Assembly: GCF_013391765.2 (NCBI RefSeq) | Contig: NZ_JACBGI020000005.1 | Coordinates: 1 to 64,000 of the forward strand | Reading direction: 5' to 3' | Source: Thiomicrorhabdus heinhorstiae | GTDB taxonomy: Bacteria; Pseudomonadota; Gammaproteobacteria; Thiomicrospirales; Thiomicrospiraceae | DNA: 64,000 bases | Shown here: positions 7,089 to 15,781 of the stretch, in pieces | How positions within the stretch are numbered: the stretch's first letter is position 1 | Layout: the number at the start of each line of letters is the position of its first letter | Translations under genes and position numbers: made by a program | Notes under the pieces: generated by a model | Database searches by the model: none | What the model was told of the DNA's origin: nothing | Seen by the model: only the letters and a program-made list of their open reading frames with translations

Positions 7089-8486
7089 ATGTTCAAAGCA
7101 TCATCCCGCAAATTTGCGTTATCAATTTTTGCCATGCTGGCATGCGGGTTTTTCAGTTTATCAGCCCAGGCGAAGCTGTCCGAATTTACCCTGCAAAATG
7201 GTTTGAAAATTGTTGTCAAAGAGGATCATCGTGCTCCGGTAGTGGTTCATCAAGTCTGGTATCGGGTCGGTTCCAATTATGAACCGAACGGCATAACCGG
7301 TATTTCGCATATGCTTGAACATATGATGTTCAAGGGAACCGCAAAGCTCAAGCCGGGTGAGTTTTCCAAACTGGTTGCCCGCATGGGTGGCGAGGAAAAT
7401 GCCTTTACCACCAATGATTACACCGTTTACTATCAGGTGGTCGGGAAACAGCATCTGGAAGACGTTATGCGTCTGGAGGCGGATCGAATGCGTAATTTGC
7501 AACTGGATGCCAAAGAATTTGCGACCGAGCGGCAAGTAGTGACCGAAGAGTGGCGCTGGCGTGTGCAGGATCGCCCTGAAAGCAAGTTGTATCAGGCATT
7601 TAAAGCGATGGCATTTGTTAACAGCCCGGAGCATCATCCGGTAATCGGCTGGAAATCGGATATCGATTCCTGGTCTTTGGATGATTTAAAAAGCTGGTAT
7701 CAGCGCTGGTATGCGCCGAATAATGCGACCTTGGTGGTAGTTGGTGATGTCGATACGGACCATGTTTTAAATCTGGCAAAACGCTACTATGGCCCGGCCA
7801 AAGCGGAAAGCATCGAAGAGCTGAAGCCGCAAGTCGAACAGGCGCAGCTTGGGGAGCGTCGCCTGAAAATGAAGGGCGCAACGCAACTGCCGAACTTGCT
7901 GATCGGGGTTCATGTTCCTACCTTGAAGAGTGCCGAGAATGCGCAGCAACGCCAGGAAGTGTATGCATTAAGCTTGCTGAACGACCTGATTGATGGCGAC
8001 GATTCCTCGATTCTGACCAAAGAGTTGGTTCGCAAGCAAAAATCGGTAGTCAGTGCCAGCAGTTATTACGACCCGACCGAGAAGTTATCCAGTCTATTTA
8101 CTTTTGAAGCCACGCCGTCTTCAGGGTTTTCCAGCGAAGAAGTCGAGAAGCGCTTCTGGGAAATGATCAAACAGCTGCAGGACAAGCCGGTTTCAGAAGC
8201 TGCTTTACAGCGAGTGATGGCACAGACCGAAGCGAATTACGTCTATCGGCAGGATTCCATGCGAGGTCAGGCAATGTTGTTGGGCAGTCTGGTCAGTGTT
8301 GGATTGCCGTTGGACACCATCGATCACTGGTTGTTGAATCTCCGGAAAGTGACGCCGCAACAGATTCAAGCGGTTGCCAAGAAATATTTCGATCCAGAAA
8401 AAGCCACGGTGGCGATTTTGTTGCCGAATGGTGAAAAACCGACAAGCGCACAACAGATGAGTTTGCAGACTAAAGGAGTGCACTGA
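7089..8486 (+). CDS. M16 family zinc metallopeptidase, catalytic subunit
   Basis: A 465-residue secreted peptidase of the pitrilysin/insulinase family. A signal peptide covers roughly residues 1-28. The inverted zinc motif HMLEH is at residues 74-78, with the distal glutamate in VVTEEW near 153-154. The RQDSMR and R-x-x-x-Y type C-terminal half is present. It is followed with a one-base overlap by a second M16 protein lacking the zinc motif, so the pair probably forms a periplasmic heterodimer with one catalytic and one structural subunit, as in bacterial two-subunit M16B enzymes. The substrate is unknown. Confidence 0.88.
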   Translation: MFKASSRKFALSIFAMLACGFFSLSAQAKLSEFTLQNGLKIVVKEDHRAPVVVHQVWYRVGSNYEPNGITGISHMLEHMMFKGTAKLKPGEFSKLVARMGGEENAFTTNDYTVYYQVVGKQHLEDVMRLEADRMRNLQLDAKEFATERQVVTEEWRWRVQDRPESKLYQAFKAMAFVNSPEHHPVIGWKSDIDSWSLDDLKSWYQRWYAPNNATLVVVGDVDTDHVLNLAKRYYGPAKAESIEELKPQVEQAQLGERRLKMKGATQLPNLLIGVHVPTLKSAENAQQRQEVYALSLLNDLIDGDDSSILTKELVRKQKSVVSASSYYDPTEKLSSLFTFEATPSSGFSSEEVEKRFWEMIKQLQDKPVSEAALQRVMAQTEANYVYRQDSMRGQAMLLGSLVSVGLPLDTIDHWLLNLRKVTPQQIQAVAKKYFDPEKATVAILLPNGEKPTSAQQMSLQTKGVH

Positions 8487-9796
8487 TGATGCAGAGAGTT
8501 CAGTTGCAACTAACCTTGCTATTTCTGGGGTGCCTGCTTAGCTTTCAGAGTTTGGCGGCGGTTAAGATCCAAAGCTGGCAAACCTCGCAGGGCGCCAAGG
8601 TCATGTTTGTGGCCGCTCCGGAGTTGCCGATGATGGATATGCGAGTTGCTTTTGACGCCGGTTCTGCCCGTGACGGCGAGAAATGGGGGCTGGCATCGAT
8701 GACGGCCGCTTTGATCGGCAGTGCGACCGCAACACGTAATGAGAACCAGATTTCCGACGGTTTTAATCGTTTGGGATCGGAGTTTTCGCAACAGGCCGGA
8801 CGTGATTCAGCCGATTTCTCGTTGCGCTGTCTAAGTCGCGAGGACATAAGGAAACAGGCTCTGGCGCAATTCTCAGAAGTACTCGGTAAAGCGCGTTTTG
8901 ACGATAAGATTCTGCAAAGGGAGCGTAGTCGTTGGCTGGCTATGTTGAAGCAGAAGAACTCGCAACCGCAAGTTCTTGCTTCCGATCTTCTATGGAAGAC
9001 GCTGTATGGAGATCATCCTTATGCCCATTCGTCGGATGGAACGATGCAGACGGTAGAAACGATCAAGCAAGCTGATCTGCAGGCATTTTATCAGCGCTAT
9101 TACACGGCGAGTAATGCAGTGATTTCTCTGGTCGGTGATCTGGACCGAAAGCAGGCGGAACGGATTGCCGAGCAATTGGCGCAAGCCCTGCCGCAAGGTA
9201 CGAAGCCGAAAGCATTGCCGCCGGTGGAAGAAATGAAAAACCCGCAAACGCTGATGCGCGAATTTCCATCGACACAGACTTATATTTTAAATGCGCAAAA
9301 GGGTATTAAACGCGGAGATCCGGACTATGTCGCTCTGTTCGTTGCCAATGAGGCTTTCGGTGGCGGTGGTTTCGGCTCTTATTTGATGGATGAAGTTCGC
9401 GAGAAGCGCGGTTTAGCCTATAGCGTTTACAGCTATTTCGCACCGATGAAACTGGCCGGCCCGTTTACCATCGGTTTGTCGACTAAGAACGCTTCGGCAA
9501 AGCAGGCGCAGGAGGTGGTCGATCACAGTTTGCATACTTTCGTCGCAACGTTAAACGAGGAACGCTTGCAGGAGATCAAAGATAATCTGATCGGCGGTTT
9601 CCCGCTCAGAATGGATAGCAATGCTAAGCTCGTCGCTTATATTTCCATGATCGGTTTTTACGGCTTGCCGCTGGATTATTTGCAGTGGTTCCCGCAGCAG
9701 GTAGAAAAGCTAAGTCTGCAGCAGGTGATCGATGCCTGGAAGAAACACATCGGTAAATCGCCGATGCTACGGGTTATGGTAGGAGAGCCGAAATAG
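8486..9796 (+). CDS. M16 family peptidase-like protein, non-catalytic subunit
   Basis: A 436-residue secreted protein with a signal peptide (LLFLGCLLSFQSLAA) and the M16 fold. At the position of the HxxEH zinc motif it has a WGLASMTAAL sequence, so it cannot bind zinc there. The conserved substrate-binding R...Y pair of this subunit type is seen in EVREKRGLAYSVYSYF. The ATG overlaps the TGA of the preceding gene, and GGAG seven bases upstream serves as ribosome site. It is best read as the structural partner of the upstream peptidase. Confidence 0.85.
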   Translation: MMQRVQLQLTLLFLGCLLSFQSLAAVKIQSWQTSQGAKVMFVAAPELPMMDMRVAFDAGSARDGEKWGLASMTAALIGSATATRNENQISDGFNRLGSEFSQQAGRDSADFSLRCLSREDIRKQALAQFSEVLGKARFDDKILQRERSRWLAMLKQKNSQPQVLASDLLWKTLYGDHPYAHSSDGTMQTVETIKQADLQAFYQRYYTASNAVISLVGDLDRKQAERIAEQLAQALPQGTKPKALPPVEEMKNPQTLMREFPSTQTYILNAQKGIKRGDPDYVALFVANEAFGGGGFGSYLMDEVREKRGLAYSVYSYFAPMKLAGPFTIGLSTKNASAKQAQEVVDHSLHTFVATLNEERLQEIKDNLIGGFPLRMDSNAKLVAYISMIGFYGLPLDYLQWFPQQVEKLSLQQVIDAWKKHIGKSPMLRVMVGEPK

Positions 9797-9810
9797 CAAG
9801 TTGAAAAATG

Positions 9811-9859
9811 GCTGACGAATCAAGGAGGATCGGCAACAGTGTGTCGTCCTCCGGTCAGC
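9811..9859. other. Nested inverted repeat between convergent genes
   Basis: GCTGAC (9811-9816) pairs with GTCAGC (9854-9859). Inside it GGAGGA (9824-9829) pairs with TCCTCC (9847-9852). There is no T-run on either side, so it may be a weak or Rho-assisted end shared by the M16 pair and the leftward acyltransferase gene. Confidence 0.5.
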
Positions 9860-9866
9860 AGATTGC

Positions 9867-11588
9867 TTAAGCCTGACCCATATAGCGTTCGCGTTTTTTG
9901 CTTTTGATCTTATCGATTTCGACAAAGATAAAGGCGTCGATGCAGTCGTTAAAATCCGGGTCGACACTGAAGTCGATAAAACGACAGCCTTTGTCGTCAC
10001 ACAGTTCGGCATACTGTTTAAACAGAGTCGGAACCTTAACCCCTTCCAGCGCTAACAGCGCATTAAGCTTTTTGTAAGCTCCCTGATAGTCGCCGCTGAA
10101 TTCGGTTTCTGCAATCGCCTGACTGGCTTTGTTGAGCTGGAAGGGGCGTTTCCCTTCGGCTAGTGTCTGATGATCGCCGAACTGCTGCAGATAGAATCCG
10201 CTGATCAGCTCTTTGGCCTGCTGTGGATAAGCGTTCGACAAGCTGACCGGGCCGAACATATAACGGACTTGCGGATTCTTGACTAGGTAGGCGCCGATAC
10301 CGAACCACAGGTAATCCAGACTGCGTTTTCCCCAGTACTTCGGTTGCACGAAACTACGCCCCAACTCCAGAGAGTCTTTTAACAGCGGTTGAATATCTTC
10401 TTTCAAGTTGAACAGAGTTGAGGTGTAGAGTCCTTCAATGCCTTTCTTTTCAAGGATGGTTGCGCATTCGCCAATGCGATAAGCGCCGACGATTTCCAAA
10501 TCGTTTTCATCCCACAGCACCAGATGGCGGTAAAGTGCATCGTAAGCATCAAGGTCGCGTTGCTTGCCGGTTCCTTCTTCGACGGTACGGAAGGTTAGTT
10601 CGCGCAAACGGCCGATTTCGTGCATTACTGCAGAATCGGCATCATAGTCAAACAGATAGATTTTCTTACCGTCGGAGGTTTCACCGAGTAATTCAGAAGC
10701 CGCCAGTTCCTTTTTCAACGCCTTGCGGTCAACCGGATGAGCGACGGTTTCTAAGGTTTCCAAAAAAGGTTTCTTTTTTAGCTTTTTCGGTTTGCCGAGG
10801 CGATACAGATGTTTGCGGAAGCGGTTGGCGAGTTTTTTACCCTGAACTTCGGATTCCGCTATCGCCTTGGCCGGGATCGCTTTGCCGATATGAAATTCGA
10901 TACGCTGTTCGCGTTTATTGAACATCTCTTGTACCAGCATCAGAGTTCCGAGTGGCTTATACAGAGTTGATAGACTGTAGAAAAGTGCGGAGTTCTTTGC
11001 ATCGACGTAGATCGGTAATACCGGGGCGTTGGTTTTTTGCGCCAGCTTAATAAAGCCGGTTTTCCAGATTCCGTCGCGAACACCGTTTGGGCGGATGCGC
11101 GATACTTCGCCGGAAGGGAAGATAATCAGAGCCTGCTCGTCCTCCAGGGCCGTGACCATGTTTTTGAACAAGCTTTTATGACTGGCGCGCTGGGAAAAAT
11201 TATCCACGGCAAGAAACAGTGATTTCAACGGATCGACATGTGAAAGCAGTTCACTGGCTACGATGCGCACGTCGGGACGAACGCTGCGTACCAGCTTTAA
11301 CAGTGCCAGGCCGTCCAAAGAACCGATCGGATGGTTGGCGACGATAATGACACGGCCTTCCGACGGAATATGGTAGAGGTCTCGGTGGTTTACCTGGTAA
11401 CTGAAATCAAAATGATCGAGGACATGATCAAGAAATGCGAAACCTTTCAGGTGTCGGTTGGCTTCAATGAAGTCGTTAATTTCATCTTCGTGTAACAACT
11501 TCTTTAACAGTTTTAAAACCATTTTGTAGACCGGTTTTTGTTCTAAGGTCGGCCATTTTTCTTTGATTGCGTTCTCAATATGAATCAT
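9867..11588 (-). CDS. olsF: Bifunctional acyltransferase, probable ornithine-lipid synthase OlsF
   Basis: A 573-residue two-domain protein. The N-terminal half is a PlsC/LPLAT-type acyltransferase: NHPIGSLDG at residues 85-93, IIFPSGEVSR at 155-164 and VLPIYVDAKNS. The C-terminal half is a GNAT-like N-acyltransferase of the OlsB/hemolysin type, with LRELTFRTVEEGTG and the long LELGRSFVQPKYWG segment. This order matches OlsF of Serratia, which makes ornithine lipid in one polypeptide (family knowledge). Ornithine lipids replace phospholipids when phosphate is scarce, and a four-unit Pho box precedes this gene, which supports the assignment. Many databases call such proteins putative hemolysin. 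Confidence 0.72.
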   Translation of the reverse strand: MIHIENAIKEKWPTLEQKPVYKMVLKLLKKLLHEDEINDFIEANRHLKGFAFLDHVLDHFDFSYQVNHRDLYHIPSEGRVIIVANHPIGSLDGLALLKLVRSVRPDVRIVASELLSHVDPLKSLFLAVDNFSQRASHKSLFKNMVTALEDEQALIIFPSGEVSRIRPNGVRDGIWKTGFIKLAQKTNAPVLPIYVDAKNSALFYSLSTLYKPLGTLMLVQEMFNKREQRIEFHIGKAIPAKAIAESEVQGKKLANRFRKHLYRLGKPKKLKKKPFLETLETVAHPVDRKALKKELAASELLGETSDGKKIYLFDYDADSAVMHEIGRLRELTFRTVEEGTGKQRDLDAYDALYRHLVLWDENDLEIVGAYRIGECATILEKKGIEGLYTSTLFNLKEDIQPLLKDSLELGRSFVQPKYWGKRSLDYLWFGIGAYLVKNPQVRYMFGPVSLSNAYPQQAKELISGFYLQQFGDHQTLAEGKRPFQLNKASQAIAETEFSGDYQGAYKKLNALLALEGVKVPTLFKQYAELCDDKGCRFIDFSVDPDFNDCIDAFIFVEIDKIKSKKRERYMGQA

Positions 11589-11623
11589 AGGTCGCTTTTT
11601 TCGAGTTGGAATAAATCAGCGTA

Positions 11624-11679
11624 ATTCTGCGCCTGGACTGTGACTGGTGCGTGACGTTTTGATGACGTTGAGATGACAA
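11624..11679 (-). promoter_or_regulatory. Four-unit Pho box and -10 ahead of olsF-like gene
   Basis: Read on the minus strand, TTGTCAT, ACGTCAT, ACGTCAC and CAGTCAC follow each other with exact 11-base spacing (11679 down to 11640). After ten bases comes CAGAAT (11629-11624). The E. coli phoA promoter has the same arrangement: 7-mers close to CTGTCAT, 4-base gaps, and a -10 hexamer ten bases later. PhoB should bind here and activate the leftward gene. Confidence 0.72.
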
Positions 11680-11695
11680 AATGCAGTAACGGGTT

Positions 11696-11724
11696 TTGGG
11701 GAGGCGGGAAAGCTGTTTTATAAT
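11696..11724 (+). promoter_or_regulatory. Candidate promoter of methyltransferase-rsmD-coaD
   Basis: TTGGGG (11696-11701) and a perfect TATAAT (11719-11724) are 17 bases apart, about 40 bases ahead of the first gene of this rightward operon. Confidence 0.5.
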
Positions 11725-11764
11725 GCGGGTTTCCTAATAAAATCTTGCACCGGAGTTTTTAGTA

Positions 11765-12367
11765 ATGTGGGATCAGCGATATGCCGTCGACGATTATGTT
11801 TACGGTACCGAAGCGAACGATTTTTTGAAACTGGCGATACAGCGTCTGAATCCACAAGCCGGGCAGAGAGTCTTATGTCTGGCGGAAGGAGAAGGGCGTA
11901 ATGCCGTTTACCTTGCCGAGCTGGGATTGGATGTTCATGCTGTTGACGCATCGAAAACCGGTTTGCAAAAGGCCCGGTCCTTGGCAGAGGCAAGAGGAGT
12001 GGAAATCGGCACTGAGGTGATCGATCTGGCAGATTATGACTTGGGCGAGCAACGTTGGGATTATATTGTTTCTATCTTTTGTCACCTCCCGGAAGCCTTG
12101 AGAGTCGAAGTGCATGCCAAGGTATGTCGAGCATTGAAACCCGGTGGACACTTCATCCTTGAAGCTTATCGACCGGAGCAGATTGCATTTGCCAGCGGAG
12201 GCCCGAAAGACCCGAGCATGATGATGGACCTGTCCCGCTTGCAGTGCGAGTGTCAGTCGCTGGAGTTTGTTTCGGCCGATGAAATCGAACGAGAGGTGCA
12301 TGAAGGGGAATTGCATACTGGGATGGGAGCAGTGGTCCAATTGATTGCGATGAAATCCACAGGGTAA
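11765..12367 (+). CDS. Class I SAM-dependent methyltransferase
   Basis: A 200-residue methyltransferase resembling the TehB/UbiE-like small-molecule group. Motif I reads VLCLAEGEGRNAVYLA, the acidic end of strand beta-2 is VHAVDAS, and motif IV is YIVSIFCHLP. LKPGGHFILEAY follows. The substrate cannot be read from the sequence. It is four bases upstream of rsmD, so it is probably co-transcribed with rsmD and coaD. The ATG is preceded by CCGGAG. Confidence 0.8.
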   Translation: MWDQRYAVDDYVYGTEANDFLKLAIQRLNPQAGQRVLCLAEGEGRNAVYLAELGLDVHAVDASKTGLQKARSLAEARGVEIGTEVIDLADYDLGEQRWDYIVSIFCHLPEALRVEVHAKVCRALKPGGHFILEAYRPEQIAFASGGPKDPSMMMDLSRLQCECQSLEFVSADEIEREVHEGELHTGMGAVVQLIAMKSTG

Positions 12368-12371
12368 AAGA

Positions 12372-13004
12372 ATGAAACAGAAACGGAAAACACCGGTAAG
12401 GCGAGGTGCTGCAGTAAAGAGCGGCGATGTCGGTGAAGTACGGATTATCGGCGGCGATTGGGGTGGGCGCAAATTACCGGTTTTGCAAGCCGAAGGCTTG
12501 AGGCCAACGTCGGACCGGGTACGTGAAACCCTGTTTAACTGGTTGCAGTTTGAAGTTCCCGGTGCCCGTTGTCTGGATCTGTTTGCCGGTTCCGGTGCTT
12601 TGGGTTTCGAAGCTCTGTCGCGCGGTGCAAAATCGTGCTGCTTTCTCGAATTGTCGGCAGAAAATACCCGCCAGTTACAGGCCAATCGTCAGAGTTTGCA
12701 AGCTGATCAAGCTGAAATTCATCAGACGGATAGCGTGCAATGGATACAGCAGCAATCCTCGCAAGCGTTTGATATAGTGTTTATCGATCCGCCGTTTCAC
12801 AAAGGATTGCTCGAACCTGTATGGCAGGGATTATTGCAAAACGGCTGGCTGGCGGAAGAAGCCTGGATCTATCTGGAGCAGGAAAACGGTCTTGACTGGC
12901 CTGAGATTCCGGAGAGCTGCTCCCTGTATCGGGAGAAGAAAACCTCTCAAGTTAAGTATGCCCTGTTCCATTACCAAGCCCGACAGGCTGAGAGCAGAAT
13001 TTAA
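12372..13004 (+). CDS. rsmD: 16S rRNA (guanine(966)-N(2))-methyltransferase
   Basis: A 210-residue enzyme that methylates G966 of 16S rRNA during 30S assembly. Family signatures are GGRKLPV, RPTSDRVRETLFNWL, the SAM-binding LDLFAGSGALGFEALSRGA and the catalytic DPPF. A basic N-terminal tail of about 20 residues precedes the core. The rsmD-coaD order is a widely conserved bacterial gene pair. Confidence 0.93.
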   Translation: MKQKRKTPVRRGAAVKSGDVGEVRIIGGDWGGRKLPVLQAEGLRPTSDRVRETLFNWLQFEVPGARCLDLFAGSGALGFEALSRGAKSCCFLELSAENTRQLQANRQSLQADQAEIHQTDSVQWIQQQSSQAFDIVFIDPPFHKGLLEPVWQGLLQNGWLAEEAWIYLEQENGLDWPEIPESCSLYREKKTSQVKYALFHYQARQAESRI

Positions 13005-13016
13005 AAATTATCTTAA

Positions 13017-13517
<501 letters not shown>

Positions 13518-13553
13518 CAAGTCCTGTTTATATCATTTAATCCTGTTATGATT

Positions 13554-13589
13554 TTTCTCTATCTCTAATAAAAACTATTGATAGAGAAA
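13554..13589. other. 10-bp inverted repeat behind coaD
   Basis: TTTCTCTATC (13554-13563) and GATAGAGAAA (13580-13589) are a perfect inverted repeat with a 16-base spacer and no following T-run. GTTATGATTT occurs at 13545-13554 and again at 13629-13638, 84 bases apart. They could be regulator sites for the carbonic anhydrase gene or a weak coaD terminator. No clear promoter hexamers were found. Confidence 0.35.
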
Positions 13590-13740
13590 CCACCTTCAAA
13601 GCCCTTACTTTTTTTAGAATAAATGTCCGTTATGATTTGCAAGCATGGCCTGCTCAAGCGGCCGTTTGTGTTTGCAGTTTTTTGCTGTAAAAACCGAGTA
13701 ACGAATAAATATAAAAATTCATACTGGGAAGGGTTATCTT

Positions 13741-14619
13741 TTGAATACGAAACTTTATGCTGCTATGGCAGCCGCTTTATTAGTCACTGCATGTCAGTCA
13801 AATCCACATAATGAAGGGCATGTCGAAGAACATGCGCATGGTCCCGTCTCTGACCAAGTAATTGCCGATCAACGCGCTGCCTTGGCTAAAAATACTCAAG
13901 GTAAAGGATTTGGACCGCAGTCTCCGAGAGACATTGACTCTGTAAAGGGTAATAATCCGATTACTTTTAGCCGTGCGCCGGCTTATTCTGAGATGAATTT
14001 ATGCAATATCCACTTCCATAAAAATGCTGAGCATAAGGGGGGAGAATTCGCTTCTTTCGCAGGGAACGGAGATGGGCATGGATATTCGAGTGGCTATAAG
14101 TACAGCGGCTATTTGACCGATGCTGAATTAAAGCCTGTCGAGCATGAAGTTTGTCCGAGTAAGCATGGTGCGCTATCTGTCGGGGATACGATTGAGGTGC
14201 ATTATGTATTCTCTACCGCTGATGTCGCTCCAGGACCAACGTTAGGCTCTTGTTTAAGCGACAATATTAAAAACCCGCAGCTAAGAGTTGAATCGCAGGT
14301 TTTCGTATTGGTTAATGACAAGAATGCTTTGGACTTCAAAGAGATGACTAAGTATGGAATGAAAAATGGTTTGCACCAGGCTTTGAATATTCCTTATTTT
14401 ACCGATACGCCAATTAATTACGAAGGCTCTACGACAGGTCCTAGCTATAACGAAAAAGGTTCTCCATTTCAGGTGTCTTGGGCAGTTCGACCAAGAGTCG
14501 CTAAAGTTAATATCGAAACGGTTGGCGAGTGGTGTAAAGGCAATGCCTTTAAAGAAGATCATGCGCATGGTGTTAGAAATCTGGTGATTAATCCGGATCT
14601 TTTGTCGAAAATTCAGTAA
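13741..14619 (+). CDS. Delta-class carbonic anhydrase, lipoprotein
   Basis: A 292-residue protein that matches the delta-class carbonic anhydrases described from diatoms and from Thiomicrospira-type bacteria; these hydrate CO2 to bicarbonate. The TTG start lies behind GGGAAGGG and begins a signal peptide with lipobox LVTAC (Cys18), so the enzyme should be anchored in the cell envelope and face the periplasm. The likely zinc ligands are in CNIHFHKNAEH (His91, His93 and possibly His98) plus the later VHYVF (His154). Cys88 and Cys138 could form a disulfide. Histidine-rich stretches lie near residues 23-33 and 274-276. It stands alone, with its own terminator at 14792. Confidence 0.82.
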   Translation: MNTKLYAAMAAALLVTACQSNPHNEGHVEEHAHGPVSDQVIADQRAALAKNTQGKGFGPQSPRDIDSVKGNNPITFSRAPAYSEMNLCNIHFHKNAEHKGGEFASFAGNGDGHGYSSGYKYSGYLTDAELKPVEHEVCPSKHGALSVGDTIEVHYVFSTADVAPGPTLGSCLSDNIKNPQLRVESQVFVLVNDKNALDFKEMTKYGMKNGLHQALNIPYFTDTPINYEGSTTGPSYNEKGSPFQVSWAVRPRVAKVNIETVGEWCKGNAFKEDHAHGVRNLVINPDLLSKIQ

Positions 14620-14791
14620 GTCTTCTTTTGAAGACGATTTGAACGGGATAGGCCGTAAAGACTGGTTGTTAAATTAAAAATCTATTTAACGGCATGGTTT
14701 TCTCGATCTCGATTTGCTTCAAAAACAGGCGTAAAAATTGATTGAGCAGCATGTAATTGATTAAGAATAATTTTTATTTAGATTTGAGTTG

Positions 14792-14837
14792 AAATATACC
14801 TCAAGGATCTATATAAAGGCCTTGGGGTATTTTTTTA
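14792..14837 (+). terminator. Terminator of the carbonic anhydrase gene
   Basis: ATACCTCAAGG pairs with CCTTGGGGTAT (one G-U) and is followed by seven T. It lies 175 bases behind the stop; the sequence between holds no coding frame that I can support. Confidence 0.85.
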
Positions 14838-14923
14838 CTTGTGAAGTTTACAGCGTCTTATTTCATTTTCTCGTAATGATTGCTTGATAGTTTTTAACAA
14901 TAATGAATATTAGAAATTTCAAA

Positions 14924-14952
14924 TTGACGCTATCAACAAGATTAGATATTCT
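14924..14952 (+). promoter_or_regulatory. Candidate promoter of the peroxiredoxin gene
   Basis: TTGACG (14924-14929) and TATTCT (14947-14952) are 17 bases apart, about 80 bases ahead of the start. The remaining sequence from 14838 to 15033 shows nothing else recognisable. Confidence 0.5.
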
Positions 14953-15033
14953 TGTCCATGAATTAAATCTACTTATCAAAAATACAACGTAGATAACTTA
15001 CTCAACAACACCCTAACTCAAGGAGTTTATACA

Positions 15034-15675
15034 ATGGAAACTACAATCGGCTTCCCACAATTGAATGCACCAGCACCAGCGTTTGACGCAGAAACGACTC
15101 ACGGTCGCAAGACTCTTGAAGATTACAAAGGCAAGTGGTTGATTCTTTTCTCTCACCCTGCTGACTTTACTCCGGTTTGTACAACTGAATTCATCGGCTT
15201 TCAATCTCGAAAAGCAGAATTTGATGCCATGAACTGTGAACTTTTGGGTCTTTCTATCGACTCTCACCACTCTCACAATGCGTGGATTCTAAATGTTAAA
15301 GAGAAATTCGGTGTAGATTTGGAATTCCCGATCATCGCTGACTTGAACATGAAAGTCGCTAGCGCTTACGGCATGATTCACCCAGGTGCGGCAGATACTT
15401 CTGCGGTTCGTGCAACTTTCTTTATTGATCCAAACGGTATTCTGCGTGCAATGGTTTACTACCCAATGAGCAACGGTCGTCAAATCGACGAGTTCGTACG
15501 CCTTCTTGAAGCAATGCAAACTTCTGACGCTAATAAGTGTGCGACTCCAGAAAACTGGCGTAAAGGTGATCGCGTTATTGTTCCTCCTGCAGCAACTGTG
15601 GAAGAAGCAAAAGCGCGTATGGCTTCTGGTGAGTACGAATGTAAAGACTTCTACTTCTGTACTAAAGAGCTTTAA
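15034..15675 (+). CDS. Peroxiredoxin, Prx6 family
   Basis: A 213-residue thiol peroxidase that reduces hydrogen peroxide and organic peroxides. The peroxidatic Cys49 lies in HPADFTPVCTTEF, with the catalytic Thr and Arg126 (AVRATF). Two further cysteines near the C-terminus, Cys203 and Cys209 (ECKDFYFC), are arranged as in the archaeal 2-Cys Prx6-type thioredoxin peroxidases, so resolution is probably intramolecular or intersubunit and not purely 1-Cys. A strong AAGGAG ribosome site precedes the ATG. It is monocistronic between its own promoter and terminator. Confidence 0.92.
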   Translation: METTIGFPQLNAPAPAFDAETTHGRKTLEDYKGKWLILFSHPADFTPVCTTEFIGFQSRKAEFDAMNCELLGLSIDSHHSHNAWILNVKEKFGVDLEFPIIADLNMKVASAYGMIHPGAADTSAVRATFFIDPNGILRAMVYYPMSNGRQIDEFVRLLEAMQTSDANKCATPENWRKGDRVIVPPAATVEEAKARMASGEYECKDFYFCTKEL

Positions 15676-15720
15676 TCTCTGATTTACAAGAGTTGGCTCT
15701 CGTTACGATAGCCTAATCAA

Positions 15721-15760
15721 GTACCGCAGTTCGGAGCCTTTCCGGCTGCGGTATTTTTTT
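15721..15760 (+). terminator. Peroxiredoxin terminator
   Basis: TACCGCAG (15722-15729) pairs with CTGCGGTA (15745-15752), with TCGG/CCGG partly extending the stem, followed by seven T. Confidence 0.9.
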
Positions 15761-15781
15761 ATCCGCAATGGAGATGGAACG

